The notes beneath the pieces are model-generated. The model ran no database searches and was not told the origin of the DNA. It worked only from the letters and a program-made list of their open reading frames with translations. A DNA stretch of 64,000 nucleotides from Sthenelais limicola (lineage: Eukaryota; Annelida; Polychaeta; Phyllodocida; Sigalionidae). The number at the start of each line of letters is the position of its first letter. The stretch's first letter is position 1. A program made the translations under genes and the position numbers. The stretch spans positions 11,064,386 to 11,128,385 of the forward strand of contig OW804094.1 of NCBI GenBank assembly GCA_942159475.1, written 5' to 3'. Positions 34,454-45,584 of this stretch are shown one piece after another.

Positions 34454-34571
34454 AACAGCGGGAGGCTAAGATGAGGAAGAAGCGGGAGCAGCAACAGTTG
34501 AAACAAGAGGAGGCGCTCGCCGCCGCACACCGCGTGTGGAACCACGATATACTCCCCAACTGGGAAAACAG
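34454..34571 (+). CDS. TBC1D12/14: TBC1D12/14-type RabGAP, exon with basic coiled segment before the TBC domain
   Basis: Encodes QREAKMRKKREQQQLKQEEA, then LAAAHRVWNHDILPNWEN. The basic/Glu-rich helix followed by ...ILPNWE matches the segment of TBC1D12/14 just before the TBC domain. Two acceptors are possible: after 34453 (TTAACAG) or after 34458 (AACAG). The donor is ACAG|GTCAGT at 34571/34572, and the exon leaves two bases. Neither acceptor is in phase with the exon at 18439-18717, so at least one intervening exon must exist. Reading past the donor reaches a stop within about 45 bases. Confidence 0.85.
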
Positions 34572-35108
34572 GTCAGTTACCTGGGAGACGGAGCCGGAAA
34601 ATAACAAACAAAATTAAAACAATTTGCTTTATTTTTTTTTATTTTTTTAGAAAATTTTATTTTGGACAAAATTTCCCAACTGGGAAAACAGGTTAGTTAC
34701 AACTTGGTTTATTTTTATTCATTTTTTTTAGAAAATTTTATTTTGGACAAAATTTCCCAACTGGGAAAACAGGTTAGTTACAACTTGGTTTATTTTTATT
34801 CATTTTTTTTAGAAAATTTTATTTTGGACAACTGGGAGAACATGGGAGTTACCTGCAATTCTGCCGGAAAATAACAAACAATATTATAACAATTCGGTTT
34901 ATTTTAGAAATTTTTTTTTGAAAATTTTATTTTGGACAAAATTTCGCAATGGTGATAATTCTTATTTGCCAAATTGAAAAATAAATTCTATACCGGTAGT
35001 TAAGTTAATGATCTATAATCATCTAAATCAAATTATCATTTATAAGCTGTACCTGTTACCTATTATATAACCACGTAACCACGATATACTCCCCAACTGA
35101 GAAAACAG
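34541..35108 (+). repeat. duplicated exon-end plus donor units
   Basis: CCCAACTGGGAAAACAG followed by GTTAGT recurs with exon-like ends at 34691 and 34772 (81-bp spacing). A decayed copy (ACTGGGAGAACATGGGAG) lies near 34830. A longer copy at 35077-35108 repeats AACCACGATATACTCCCCAA, now with an in-frame TGA, then ACAG|GTCAGT. AGAAAATTTTATTTTGGACA separates most units. Confidence 0.85.
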
Positions 35109-35602
35109 GTCAGTTACTGGGAGACTGCCGGAAAATAACATACAAAATTATAACAATTTGGTTTATTTCAATTCAATTCAAGGATTCTTTTATTTGTGGA
35201 TCTTGGTGCACAAAGGTAGTCTGATGTTGGGTTAAACAGTAAACAGTCCCTGATCAGCCAGGTCTTCCAACAAGTGCCTGGAATCCATGTCTTATTTTTT
35301 TTTTTTTTTAGAAAATTTTATTTTGGACAAAATTTCACAATGGTGATAATTCTCAATTTGTCAAATTGAAAAATAAATAGTTAAGTTAATGATTTATAAT
35401 ACATTGATATCAAATTATATGCTGTACCTGTTACTATTATGTAATGATATGATAGTCAGCTATTAACAATGCTACATTTCAACAACCATATAATTTTAAC
35501 TCTTTTGATAATACATGAACACAAGATATGGTCAAATATAAGCCTGTCAGTATTATGTCAGGACATCAATATGTCTGCACAACAATCTCCTGACATATTT
35601 AT
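35109..35602. other. intronic
   Basis: A T-rich segment and another AGAAAATTTTATTTTGGACA copy near 35311. Otherwise nothing recognised. Confidence 0.4.
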
Positions 35603-35816
35603 GGGTCAAGTTTTCAGAAACTCAACTCCAATAACCCCAATTTCAGACAAATATAAAGTTCAAAACACAGTTCAACCTAACCAAACAGATTGGTAGAATC
35701 AATGCAATGCCAAATATACTTGAATTTACCTAGTATTGACCAAATTGCAGCCTAATTTAGCAGAATTTACTAAATGTGTACAGTTGCCAATTGTACATTT
35801 TCTGAAAATCTGACCC
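35603..35816 (-). mobile_element. MITE family A, copy 15
   Basis: GGGTCAAGTTTTCAGAAAC to AAAATCTGACCC, TTAT on both flanks. Small internal deletion near the left end. Confidence 0.85.
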
Positions 35817-35983
35817 TTATGCAGCCTATTTCATTATACTTGAATGAAATACGGTAAATGATAATGATAATAATAAGACATGTACAACAATATGCCTTTA
35901 TGCAGCAGTGTAAGAAATAAGTGTGTATGGCAAAGTATGTTTATTGATTGTCTAATAAGTGTGGACACATTGTGTATTTGCAG

Positions 35984-36090
35984 TAAAAACACGAAGAAAT
36001 CCCGGGATCTGTGGTGGCAGGGCATCCCGCCCGCTGTACGCGGCAAAGTGTGGCAGCTGGCGATAGGCAACGAACTCAACCTCACACCCG
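35984..36090 (+). CDS. TBC1D12/14: TBC1D12/14-type RabGAP, start of TBC domain
   Basis: Acceptor TATTTGCAG; donor CCCG|GTAAGT. The first base completes AG+T from the previous exon. Encodes [20 protein letters not shown] and [15 protein letters not shown]. (W)WQG(I/L)[16 protein letters not shown] is the opening TBC signature and specifically resembles TBC1D12/TBC1D14. Leaves one base. Confidence 0.93.
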
Positions 36091-36114
36091 GTAAGTCTCC
36101 TTCTGTCTCATGAA

Positions 36115-36840
36115 ACTCTCTGTCTGTCTGTCTCATTCACACCCGGTCAGTTAACAACCTCTCTGTCCCTGTCCCTGTCTCTGCCTGTCCCTGTCTCCGT
36201 CTGTCCCTGTTTCTTTCCCTCACTGTCTGTCGTTTCCAAGTCCTTTTTCCAAGAACATATTTCTCTATCTGTATGTTTGTCTTTTTCTCTCTCTATCTCT
36301 CCATGATTTTTAGCCCCTCTTTACCTCTTCCTCCCTCCTCCCCCCCCCCCCCTTCCTCTCTTTTTCTCACTCTTACTAGTCTTCTTCCTTTCTCTCTCTT
36401 CTCTCTCTCTCTGTCTCCCCCCTCTCTCTTTCTCCCTCTCCCTCTCTCTCCCCCTCTCTCTCTCCCTCTCTCCCTCTCTCTCTCCCTCTCTCTCTCTCTC
36501 TCCTCTCTCTCCCTCCCCTCTCCCTCCCCTCTCCCTCTCTCTCCCTCCCTCTCTCTCCTCTCTCTCTCCCTCCCCTCTCCCTCTCTCTCCCTCCCTCTCT
36601 CTCCTCTCTCTCTCCCTCCCCTCTCCCTCCCCTCTCCCTCTCTCTCCCTCCCTCTCTCTCCCTCCCCTCTCCCTCCCCTCTCCCTCTCTCTCCCTCCCTC
36701 TCTCTCCTCTCTCTCTCTCTCTCCCCTCTCCCTCCCCTCTCCCTCTCTCTCTCTCCCTCTCTCTCTCCCTCTCTCTCCCTCTCTCTGTCTCTCTCTCCCT
36801 CTCTCTGTCTCCCTCTCTCTCTCTCTCTCACTCTCTGCCT
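36115..36840. repeat. CT microsatellite in TBC1D intron
   Basis: Starts directly after the donor with CTGTCTGTCTGTC, then TCTCCCTC units. Confidence 0.9.
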
Positions 36841-37288
36841 GTGTATGTATATGTGTGTGCGTGTATTACTCTGTCTTGGGTATCAACCTTTAATATTACT
36901 GTCTCATTCAATGCAGAACATAAAATATCTTAGCCTCTGCCCATGACTAACCCCATACGCCCCACCGCATGCCCCTTGAAGGAGGCAGAAATTGGCTGCA
37001 TCCCTGGCTTTGAATGTGTAATAAATATTTAAGTGCGCTATAAAACTGCTTGTAAATATTCATAAAAGCTGTCAGGGAATATTGCCTAGAAACCCTGAGC
37101 GACATGAGGTTGGGGGCATTATAGGGGATTTAATGTCCCCCTGTGGGGTAGAGGAGGGACAGTGTGGGAGGGGTAGGGGAGGGGGGTTCTGTTGGGGGGT
37201 GTTGGGGTTCTATAGCTGATATAGGGGGTGATAACCCTGTTATGAATATTATGTTGATGTAGTGCATCTTAGGATAACCTCTCTTAGA
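36841..37288. other. intronic, nothing recognised
   Basis: No exon or repeat family recognised. Confidence 0.4.
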
Positions 37289-37482
37289 TAACTCTCTCCC
37301 CTCTCTCTGTCTCTCCCTCTCCCTCCCTCCCTCTCTGATTCTCTCTGTCTCTCCCTCTCCCTCCCTCTCTCTCCCTCCCTCTCTCTCCATCTCTTCTCTC
37401 TCTCCATCTCTCCCTCTCTCTCTGTCTCTCACTCTCTCTGTGTCTCTCTCTGCCTCTCTCTGCCTCCCGCTCTCTCTCTTCT
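37289..37482. repeat. CT microsatellite
   Basis: TCTC/CCTC tract. Confidence 0.9.
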
Positions 37483-37751
37483 ATTGTAACTATATAAATG
37501 ACATTGGAAGTAGTGTTAGCAAACCCCCTATTGAGGCTACTATTGTAGCTGACATAAATCGTTGCATACAAACCTCATATTGCACTTGATTTGTACAGCG
37601 GACCCCAGCGTGCGTGGAAGGAGGGTGAGCCCCAGGGGTTGGGTTGATAGATGGGTGCGGTGGGGTTCAGGGGTGTACATCTAATGTGATGTATGTGGCT
37701 ATAAACCTGGGTGTTGGGTTGGGCTGCCAGCTGGGTGGCCTTGATGCCTAT

Positions 37752-37967
37752 AAAGGGTGGTCTCCACTGGCTGCGGTAAGCTCTGCGGTAAGTCTTGCGA
37801 TGGTGTTGTGCTGGTTCTGTAGGTGGAGAGGAATGATGAGGTCCTGCCTACATGGTTCACTGGCCATGTCGGCAGGTCCTCGCCACTTCTCACCATCACA
37901 ACTCCATCGCAAGGCTTACCGCAGAGCTTACCACAGAGCTTACCGCAGCCAGTGGAGACCACCCTTA
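37752..37967. mobile_element. long inverted repeat (hairpin element)
   Basis: Left arm AAGGGTGGTCTCCACTGGCT and GCGGTAAGCTCTGCGG pairs with right arm CCGCAGAGCTTACC and AGCCAGTGGAGACCACCCTT. Arms are about 55-65 bp with a small internal duplication. It abuts MITE-A copy 16. Confidence 0.8.
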
Positions 37968-37968
37968 A

Positions 37969-38200
37969 GGGTCAGATTTTCAGAAAATGCACATTCTACA
38001 GTTCTAAGCATCTATCACATTCTGCTAAATTAGAGTGAAGATTAATAAATACTCAGTATATCTGAGTATATTCTGTATTGTATTCATTCAAGGAATCTGT
38101 CTGGTTGTGTTTGACTGTATTTTGAACCTGATTTTTGCCTTAAATGTGGGTTATTTGGGAGGATTGGTGAAGGTCAATTGTACATTTTCTGAAGACTTGT
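37969..38200 (+). mobile_element. MITE family A, copy 16
   Basis: GGGTCAGATTTTCAGAAAAT left end. The right end is diverged after ACATTTTCTGAAGACTTG. Confidence 0.8.
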
Positions 38201-38338
38201 ACAAGTCCCTCAACCATGCATGTACAGTCTGCAGCAAGACTTTATTATTTATATAATTACAATTATTTGTTATTTAAAGATGAATCAACTTCTCAGTAAT
38301 TTATATTACTTTTGTCAAGGTATCGGTGGTCATTATAT

Positions 38339-38562
38339 GGGTTAAATTTCCAGAAAATGCACAATTCACATTTAGAAACCCTCCCAAATAACCCGAATTT
38401 AATACAAAAATGAGACTCAATTCAACATAACCAAACACATCCTTTGAATCAACTCAATACCAAATATACCCAGATATATAGCTGGTATTTATCATTTTTC
38501 TGTCTAATTTAACAGAAGTTACCAAATTTGTAGAGCTGTACATTTTCTGGTGACTTGAGCCA
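38339..38562 (-). mobile_element. MITE family A, copy 17
   Basis: GGGTTAAATTTCCAGAAAAT to ATTTTCTGGTGACTTGAGCC, flanked by ATAT on both sides. Confidence 0.8.
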
Positions 38563-39861
38563 TATACTCCCCGTCCCCTCCCCCCCCCCCCCCCCCCATT
38601 CCCACCCGTATTATAAACTATGGCCCTGGGTGTATAAGTGGCCTGGGTGTTTCTCTCCACCGTTTACAGGGGGTTGTAATGGCGTGGCTCTAGCCCTGCC
38701 CTAGTGGCTCTAGCCCTGCCCTAGTGGGGGATAACTGACCTTCAACCGTTTACAGGGGGTTGTAATGGCTCTAGCCCTGCCCTAGTGGTGGATAACTGAC
38801 CTTGGCACCAACATACATGTGTGACCTTGGGGAGGCGCCATCTTGTATCTACACTGCCTCATGGGAAGGATCAACGGTCAGTGGGTTGTTAGTGGCGAGG
38901 CTTAAGTGGGTGGGTGGGGCTTGGGGGTGGGGGTGGGTGGGCGGTTGATGGACAGCTTATGATGCATCTTTATTCTGCTGGCCTGAAGCTATGTGAATAG
39001 AGTTCTTAAAGAGGAGAAGGAGGCGGTGGAGGACAGGAGGTCGTGGGTGAGTGAGATTGGTTGCTTTACGCCCTTATCAACACATTTAATATGGTTATAT
39101 CAAGGGCGGGAGAGCTGAGTGAGTGAGTGAGATTGGTTGCTTTACACCCTTATCAACACATTTAATATGGTTATATCAAGGGCGGGAGAGCTGAGAGGGA
39201 GGCAGTTTATGATCTTACCCAGGAAATAGAGACAGAGAAGAAGGGAGAGAGACAGAGAAGAAGGGAGAGAGACAGAGAAAAGAGACAGAAAGGCACTTTA
39301 TGGTCATACCCAGGAAATAGAGATAGAGAAGAAGGGAGAGAGACAGAGAAAAAGTCACAGAAAGGGGTAAAAAATCGAGGAAATTGAATTAATTGAATAA
39401 CAGATTATTGAATTATTTATTCCAGAGTACAGATCTGGTATATACAAAATATAAAGATTAATTTAAAGAAACATTCTCAGCTATTACGACAAGGCAAATC
39501 TTACAGAATTTACACATATTATAACTTATAAGACTGAATCTATCAATAGTCTGTTGCTGTTATATGTTATATTTATACATGCCCTGTCGCAATAACAACT
39601 GGACAAAACCGTCCTACAGTTTGGTCAAATGACCTTCAAATGGTTTGGAAAGGAATGGAACAGAGAAATGGAACATCATGTTTTGGATGAATGGTGCAAT
39701 GTTATGTATCATTTTCGTATGAGTGATTCCTGGGTTCCTACATAAAAGTTGTTAGAGACTGCTATGATGGATGATAAGGTGGTCTGACCGTGTGTCAGGC
39801 GGACATCATTAATGCACGCTGATCTACTTCATCAATGACATGAAGCCCAGTCATGTATATA
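38563..39861. other. intronic with short direct duplications
   Basis: Poly-C at 38580-38597. GGCTCTAGCCCTGCCCTAGT recurs between 38690 and 38790. A 73-bp unit containing GAGATTGGTTGCTTTAC and ATATGGTTATATCAAGGGCG is duplicated at 39046-39195, and a partial inverted copy lies at 49863-49915. No exon seen. Confidence 0.5.
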
Positions 39862-39933
<72 letters not shown>

Positions 39934-40856
39934 CTGTCTCTCTCCCTCCCTCCCTCCCTCCCTCTCGCTCTCCCTCTCCCTGTCTCTCTCCTCTCTCTCT
40001 CTCTCTCCCTCTCTCTCTCCTCTCCCTCTCCCTGTCTCTCTCCTCTCTCTCTCTCTCTCCCTCTCTCTCTCCTCTCTCTCTCCCTGTCTCTCTCCTCTCT
40101 CTCTCTCTCTCTCCCTGTCTCTCTCCTCTCTCTCTCTCTCCCTCTCTCTCTCCTCTCTCTCTCCCTGTCTCTCTCCTCTCTCTCCTCTCTCTCTCCCTGT
40201 CTCTCTCTCTCCCTTTCTCTCCCTCTCTCTCTCTCTCTCCCTCTCTCCCCCTGTCTCTCTCCTCTCTCTCTCTCCCTCTCTCTCTCTCCTCTCTCTCTCC
40301 CTCTCTCTCTCTCCTCTCTCTCCCTGTCTCTCTCTCCTCTCTCTCTCCCTCTCTCTCTCTCCCTCTCTCCCCCTGTCTCTCTCCTCTCCCCCTCCTCTCT
40401 CCCTGTCTCTCTCCTCTCTCTCCCTGTCTCTCTCTCCCTCTCTCTCTCCCTGTCTCTCTCCTCTCCCCCTCCTCTCTCCCTGTCTCTCTCCCTCTCTCTC
40501 TCCTCTCCCTCTCGCTCTCTCCCTCTCTCTCTCCCTGTATCTCTCCTCTCTCTCTCCTCTCCCTCTCCCTCTCTGTCTCTCTCCCTCCCTCTCTCTCTCT
40601 CCCTCTCTCTCCCTCTCTCTCTCCTCTCTCTCTCTCCCTCTCTCTCTCCTCTCTCTCTCCCTGTCTCTCCCTGTCTCTTTCCTATCTCTCTCCCTGTCTC
40701 TCTCCTCTCTCTCCCTGTCTCCTCTCTCCCTGTCTCTCTCCTCTCTCTCCCTGTCTCTCTCCTCTCTCCCTGTCTCTCTCCTCTCCCGCCTCTCTCTCTC
40801 CCTCTCTCTCCCTCTCTCCTTCTCTTTCCCCCCCTCTCTCTCTCCCTCTCTCTCCA
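39862..40856. repeat. 1-kb CT microsatellite
   Basis: TCTC/CCTC/CCTGTCTC tract. Open on both strands over its whole length because of composition. Confidence 0.95.
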
Positions 40857-40898
40857 GTGCACAATCAGCCCTCTTGTCCCACCTACAGACATGTTCCC

Positions 40899-43808
40899 TT
40901 GTTATAAGCCTGATGTGTGGATGAGTGAATGGTGGTGCTGTGATGGGGAGCATATTGTTATAAGCCTGATGTGTGGATGAGTGAATGGTGGTGCTGTGAT
41001 GGGGAGCATATTGTTATAGGGCTGATGTGTGGATGAGTGAATGGTGGTGCTGTGGTGGGGAGCATATTGTTATAAGCCTGATGTGTGGATGAGTGAATGG
41101 TGGTGCTGTGGTGGGGAGCATATTGTTATAAGCCTGATGTGTGGATGAGTGAATGGTGGTGCTGTGATGGGGAGCATATTGTTATACACCTGATGTGTGG
41201 ATGAGTGAATGGTGGTGCTGTGATGGGGAGCATATTGTTATTAGCCTGATGTGTGGATGAGTGAATGGTGGTGCTGTGATGGGGAGCATATTGTTATTAT
41301 AAGCCTGATGTGTGGATGAGTGAATGGTGGTGCTGTGATGGGGAGCATATTGTTATAAGCCTGATGTGTGGATGAGTGAATGGTGGTGCTGTGATGGGGA
41401 GCATATTGTTATAAGCCTGATGTGTGGATGAGTGAATGGTGGTGCTGTGATGGGGAGCATATTGTTATAAGGCTGATGTGTGGATGAGTGAATGGTGGTG
41501 CTGTGATGGGGAGCATATTGTTATAAGCCTGATGTGTGGATGAGTGAATGGTGGTGCTGTGATGGGGAGCATATTGTTATAAGGCTGATGTGTGGATGAG
41601 TGAATGGTGGTGCTGTGATGGGGAGCATATTGTTATAAGCCTGATGTGTGGATGAGTGAATGGTGGTGCTGTGATGGGGAGCATATTGTTATAAGCCTGA
41701 TGTGTGGATGAGTGAATGGTGGTGCTGTGATGGGGAGCATAGTGTTATAAGCCTGATGTATGGATGAGTGAATGGTGGTGCTGTGATGGGGAGCATATTG
41801 TTATAAGCCTAATGTGTGGATGAGTGAATGGTGGTGCTGTGATGGGGAGCATATTGTTATAAGCCTGATGTGTGGATGAGTGAATGGTGGTGCTGTGATG
41901 GGGAGCATATTGTTATAAGCCTGATGTGTGGATGAGTGAATGGTGGTGCTGTGATGGGGAGCATATTGTTATAAGCCTGATGTGTGGATGAGTGAATGGT
42001 GGTGCTGTGATGGGGAGCATATTGTTATAAGCCTGATGTGTGGATGAGTGAATGGTGGTGCTGTGATGGGGAGCATATTGTTATAAGCCTGATGTGTGGA
42101 TGAGTGAATGGTGGTGCTGTGATGGGGAGCATATTGTTATAAGCCTGATGTGTGGATGAGTGAATGGTGGTGCTGTGATGGGGAGCATATTGTTATAAAC
42201 CTGATGAGTGAATGGTGGTGCTGTGATGGGGAGCATATTGTTATATGCCTGATGTGTGGATGAGTGAATGGTGGTGCTGTGATGGGGAGCATATTGTTAT
42301 AAGCCTGATGTGTAGATGAGTGAATGGTGGCGCTGTGATGGGGAGCATATTGTTATAAGCCTGATGTGTGGATGAGTGAATGGTGGTGCTGTGGTGGGGA
42401 GCATATTGTTATAAACCTGATGTGTGGATGAGTGAATGGTGGTGCTGTGATGGGGAGCATATTGTTATAAGCCTGATGTGTGGATGAGTGAATGGTGGTG
42501 CTGTGATGGGGAGCATATTGTTATAGGCCTGATGTGTGGATGAGTGAATGGTGGTGCTGTGATGGGGAGCATATTGTTATAAGCCTGATGTGTGGATGAG
42601 TGAATGGTGGTGCTGTGATGGGGAGCATATTGTTATAAGCCTGATGTGTGGATGAGTGAATGGTGGTGCTGTGATGGGGAGCATATTGTTATAAGCCTGA
42701 TGTGTGGATGTGTGAATGGTGGTGCTGTGATGGGGAGCATATTGTTATAAGCCTGATGTGTGGATGAGTGAATGGTGGTGCTGTGATGGGGAGCATATTG
42801 TTATAAGCCTGATGTGTGGATGAGTGAATGGTGGTGCTGTGATGGGGAGCATATTGTTATAAGCCTGATGTGTGGATGAGTGAATGGTGGTGCTGTGATG
42901 GGGAGCATATTGTTATACACCTGATGTGTGGATGAGTGAATGGTGGTGCTGTGATGGGGAGCATATTGTTATAAGCCTGATGTGTGGATGAGTGAATGGT
43001 GGTGCTGTGATGGGGAGCATATTGTTATAAGCCTGATGAGTGAATGAGTGAATGGTGGTGCTGTGATGGGGAGCATATTGTTATAAGCCTGATGTGTGGA
43101 TGAGTGAATGGTGGTGCTGTGATGGGGAGCATATTGTTATAAGCCTGATGTGTGGATGAGTGAATGGTGGTGCTGTGGTGGGGAGCATATTGTTATAAGC
43201 CTGATGTGTGGATGAGTGAATGGTGGTGCTGTGATGGGGAGCATATTGTTATAAGCCTGATGTGTGGATGAGTGAATGGTGGTGCTGTGATGGGGAGCAT
43301 ATTGTTATAAGCCTGATGTGTGGATGAGTGAATGGTGGTGCTGTGATGGGGAGCATATTGTTATAAGGCTGATGTGTGGATGAGTGAATGGTGGTGCTGT
43401 GATGGGGAGCATATTGTTATAAGGCTGATGTGTGGATGAGTGAATGGTGGTGCTGTGATGGGGAGCATATTGTTATAAGCCTGATGTGTGGATGAGTGAA
43501 TGGTGGTGCTGTGATGGGGAGCATATTGTTATAAGCCTGATGTGTGGATGTGTGGATGGTGGTGCTGTGATGGGGAGCATATTGTTATAAGCCTGATGTG
43601 TGGATGAGTGAATGGTGGTGCTGTGATGGGGAGCATATTGTTATAAGCCTGATGTGTGGATGAGTGAATGGTGGTGCTGTGATGGGGAGCATATTGTTAT
43701 AAGCCTGATGTGTGGATGAGTGAGTGGTGGTGCTGTGATGGGGAGCATATTGTTATAAGCCTGATGTGTGGATGAGTGAATGGTGGTGCTGTGATGGGGA
43801 GCATATTG
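40899..43808. repeat. 56-bp minisatellite, about 52 copies
   Basis: Unit: GTTATAAGCCTGATGTGTGG, ATGAGTGAATGGTGGTGCTG, TGATGGGGAGCATATT. Units are nearly identical; scattered G/A (TGATGGGG or TGGTGGGG) and AAGCC/AAGGC/ACACC variants mark subtypes. 56 is not a multiple of three. Confidence 0.97.
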
Positions 43809-43894
43809 CCAATCTACCGCTACTTCTGCCTCCTTATTACCTTCTCTCTCCCCCATTAGACTCTATTGACTTACTCCAGCAGGTAGATTAGAGA

Positions 43895-44190
43895 GACTGT
43901 CAGTCTTATATGCTGGGAGGTAGGCTAAAAGCAGTGGTATCATTCTCAGTGTTTAATACAAGCTGGGGGTAGGTTAGAAGCAGTGCTACCAGGCCACTCA
44001 CCCAATGTTAATACTGTAATGTATATGTCACAGACTGCTTTAATACAAGCTGGGGGTAGGTTAGAAGCAGTGGTATCATTCTCAGTGTTTAATACAAGCT
44101 GGGAGGGGGGGGGGGGCGGATGGGGGATTAGAAGCAGTGCTACCAGGCCACTCACCCAGTATTAATACTGTAATGTATATGTCACAGACT
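43895..44190. repeat. roughly 130-bp tandem duplication, about 2.3 copies
   Basis: GTTTAATACAAGCTGGG, AGAAGCAGTGCTACCAGGCC and ACTGTAATGTATATGTCACA recur in the same order. Poly-G interrupts the second copy. Confidence 0.8.
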
Positions 44191-44599
44191 ACCAAGTAGA
44201 CTTGAGGTAGGGCTCTTGAGGCCTTAATTTGACAAATCAGTGCCTTTTCTTAGATCGACAAATTTCAAAGGCAAACAACAAACGACAAAGACACTTTCTT
44301 TGCCTGACAAATCGACAAAGACCTTGATAGTCCTTAACGACAAAAATTTGGCTGTTTTACGGAAATATAGCGACAAACGACAGAAGTTTTCTTAGTGACA
44401 ACTGAAAATTGCTGTCTTTTGGTAGCGACAAGAGAAATTAGATCCCTCAGGAGCCCGCGAGGTGTGCTTTCATTCATTCAATGTTTGGGGTAGATGAGAC
44501 AGTGCATTAGCTTGCATTCTGTAGACAGGGTATTCTGCATGCTACATACAGGCAGGTAAATTCCTGCAACCAAGAAAAGGAGGAAGAGTAGAAGAAGAT
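44191..44599. other. intronic, GACAAA-rich segment
   Basis: Contains about ten GACAAA/CGACAA words between 44229 and 44435. No exon seen. Confidence 0.5.
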
Positions 44600-44835
44600 G
44601 GGTCAGATTTTCAGAAAATGTACAATTGGCAGTTGTACACATTTAGTAAATTCTGCTAAATTAGGCTGCAATTTGGTCAATACTAGGTAAATTCGAGTAT
44701 ACATCGGCATTGCAGTGATTCTAGCAGTCTGTTTGACTAGGTTGAACTGTATTTTAAACTTTATTTCTGTCTTAAATGTGGGTTATTTGAGAGGATTGGT
44801 GAAGGTGAATTGTACATTTTCTGAAAATCTGACCC
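44600..44835 (+). mobile_element. MITE family A, copy 18 (complete)
   Basis: Canonical ends. Closely related to the copy at 60966 (shared TTGGTCAATACTAGGTAAATTC). Confidence 0.9.
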
Positions 44836-45262
44836 AGAATAAGATGTTAGCAAAGACAAATGAGGTTAGGGAAGGAGGAAGAGGAAGACGAGTGGAAAGA
44901 AAAATAAAAGCTAGATTGAGAAAACAAATCTGCCACTGCCTCCCCTGCCTTGCTCCCATCAGTATTCATTCCCGGCCCTCAGCCTTATAAACTCTCTAAT
45001 GGACCACGTGATGCCGCAGTCTGGTCACGTGGCCTGTTGCCATGGCGACGCCTGCAGCTGTGAGATTCATCCACCAGGAGGCGTGTATGTTTACAGTGGT
45101 GCATGATGGGATTGAGCTGTGGGAATGGGAGAGTTCATTTGTCCCTAAGAGGGGTGTCTGAAGGGCGGGTTCATTTGTCCTCGGGGGTGTCTGTGAGGAG
45201 AGCAGTGGAGCGAGTCACGGCAAATAGGAGAATATTTGGAAGATTTTCCTATGAATGTGTAC
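44836..45262. other. intronic with E-boxes and an X-box-like site
   Basis: Two CACGTG boxes (around 45005 and 45025) and GTTGCCATGGCGAC at 45036-45049. No exon seen. Confidence 0.4.
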
Positions 45263-45496
45263 GGGTCAGATAGTCAGAAAATGTACAATTCACCTTCACC
45301 AATCCTTTCAAATAACCCAAGTTTAAGTGAAAAGTGACCTTCAGAATGCAGTTTAAGATAATAAAAGAGATATTTTTAATCAATACAATGTCAAAGATAC
45401 TCTGATATACCCATTATTTATCCTTTTCTGTCTAATTTAACAGAAGTTACCTAATTTGTAGAGCTGCCGATTGTGCATTTTCTGAAAATCTGACCC
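45263..45496 (-). mobile_element. MITE family A, copy 19
   Basis: GGGTCAGATAGTCAGAAAAT to TTTCTGAAAATCTGACCC. Confidence 0.85.
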
Positions 45497-45584
45497 ATGT
45501 AGAGTTTGTGAATTGATCCAGGCTATATCGATCCTAAATTTCCGTTCTCGTTTCCTTGGTTATCAGAGCCATTAGAACCACCAA

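Noticed and set aside
39795..40980. Four overlapping 355-375-codon open frames of Ser-Leu or Arg-Glu repeats
   Set aside because: CT/GA microsatellite without stop trinucleotides. Not coding evidence.
40899..43808. CRISPR-like regular repeat array
   Set aside because: Direct tandem repeats with no unique spacers, in an animal-type spliced gene.
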